This document shows, in pieces, positions 5,467 to 5,722 of a DNA stretch of 5,722 nucleotides (the first letter of the stretch is position 1; each line of letters begins with the position of its first letter). The position numbers and the translations under genes were made by a program. The stretch covers positions 1 through 5,722 of the forward strand of contig JAFYMU010000073.1 of NCBI GenBank assembly GCA_017548245.1. Reading direction: 5' to 3'. The stretch comes from Kiritimatiellia bacterium. GTDB taxonomy: Bacteria > Verrucomicrobiota > Kiritimatiellia > RFP12 > DVOR01. The notes under the pieces are model-generated. The model ran no database searches. It was not told the origin of the DNA and worked only from the letters and a program-made list of their open reading frames with translations.

Positions 5467-5722
5467 ATGAAACGTTGTATGACAGTAGCGCTTGCGTATC
5501 TGATGGGCAATCTTTTATTGGCCAACAACGCAATGGCGCTCAATCCTGAAAACACGGGACTCAATATGAGCTTCGGTGGAGATGTTCGGTTACGTTATGA
5601 CGCCACGAATAACATGCCCAATGAAAAGCATGGCGAGAAGGCGCACAGTGATTACCTGCGTTTGCGGACGCGTGTGTGGGGTAAGGCTGAAATGAATCAG
5701 GTGGAACTCTTCTTGCGCGTGG
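5467..5722 (+). CDS. Outer-membrane beta-barrel protein, porin/alginate-export-like (partial, runs off right edge)
   Basis: The visible 85 codons open with a Sec signal peptide: MKRC, a hydrophobic core to about residue 20, and likely signal peptidase I cleavage after A-M-A (residue 24). The mature start 'LNMSFGGDVRLRYDATNN' followed by 'DYLRLRTRVWGKAEMNQVELFLRV' shows alternating polar and hydrophobic residues in paired strands (G-x-x-R-x-R-Y ... L-R-x-R-x). This is the usual opening of alginate_exp-type and related porins of Gram-negative bacteria. It would sit in the outer membrane, substrate unknown. It is transcribed divergently from the T2S operon, which does not imply a shared function. 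The signal peptide and barrel character are fairly sure; the family name is tentative because most of the protein is missing. Confidence 0.75.
   Translation, partial: MKRCMTVALAYLMGNLLLANNAMALNPENTGLNMSFGGDVRLRYDATNNMPNEKHGEKAHSDYLRLRTRVWGKAEMNQVELFLRV

Overview
The window is one block of a type II secretion (T2S) or type IV pilus-like apparatus on the minus strand, plus the start of a divergent outer-membrane protein gene on the plus strand at the right edge. Read from right to left, the minus-strand genes are a GspF/PilC inner-membrane platform protein (3885-5174), three different GspG-like pseudopilins (3003-3803, 2377-2976, 1738-2349), a GspH-like pseudopilin (828-1676), a GspI-like pseudopilin (305-817) and a GspJ-like pseudopilin cut by the left edge (1-289). 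All six pseudopilins carry a class III prepilin signal of the type G|F-[TS]-L-[IV]-E, with Glu at mature position 5.

The gaps suggest three sub-blocks behind one promoter. The gap after gspF is 81 nt and the gap between the third GspG-like gene and the GspH-like gene is 61 nt. Each holds a perfect inverted repeat (10-bp stem at 3837-3871, 7-bp stem at 1719-1736). The other gaps are only 10 to 27 nt. A good sigma-70-type promoter (TTGAAA, 16 nt, extended -10 TGCTATTAT) lies about 60 nt upstream of gspF. AGAGGG-type ribosome sites precede several of the genes and decide some of the starts.

How they would work together (family knowledge plus inference): GspF links the assembly ATPase to the inner membrane. 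GspG-type subunits form the periplasmic pseudopilus, and the H-I-J subunits form its tip. The ATPase (GspE), prepilin peptidase (GspO/PilD), secretin (GspD) and GspK are not in this window. GspK could lie just beyond the left edge, because the H-I-J order is kept.

The plus-strand gene (5467 to the edge) has a good AAGGAG site, a Sec signal peptide and a beta-barrel-like start resembling alginate-export/porin-type proteins. The organism is Gram-negative. Tandem pseudopilins with the 'GFTLIELLVVIAIIGIL' type of start beside a lone gspF suggest the PVC superphylum (Lentisphaerota, Kiritimatiellota or Verrucomicrobiota). This is inferred from style, not from a marker gene.

The most noteworthy points are the three unlike GspG-type paralogues in one operon, two CxxC motifs in one of them, a full EF-hand-like loop in another, the two boundary hairpins, and a 32-bp exact repeat shared by two prepilin-leader regions.
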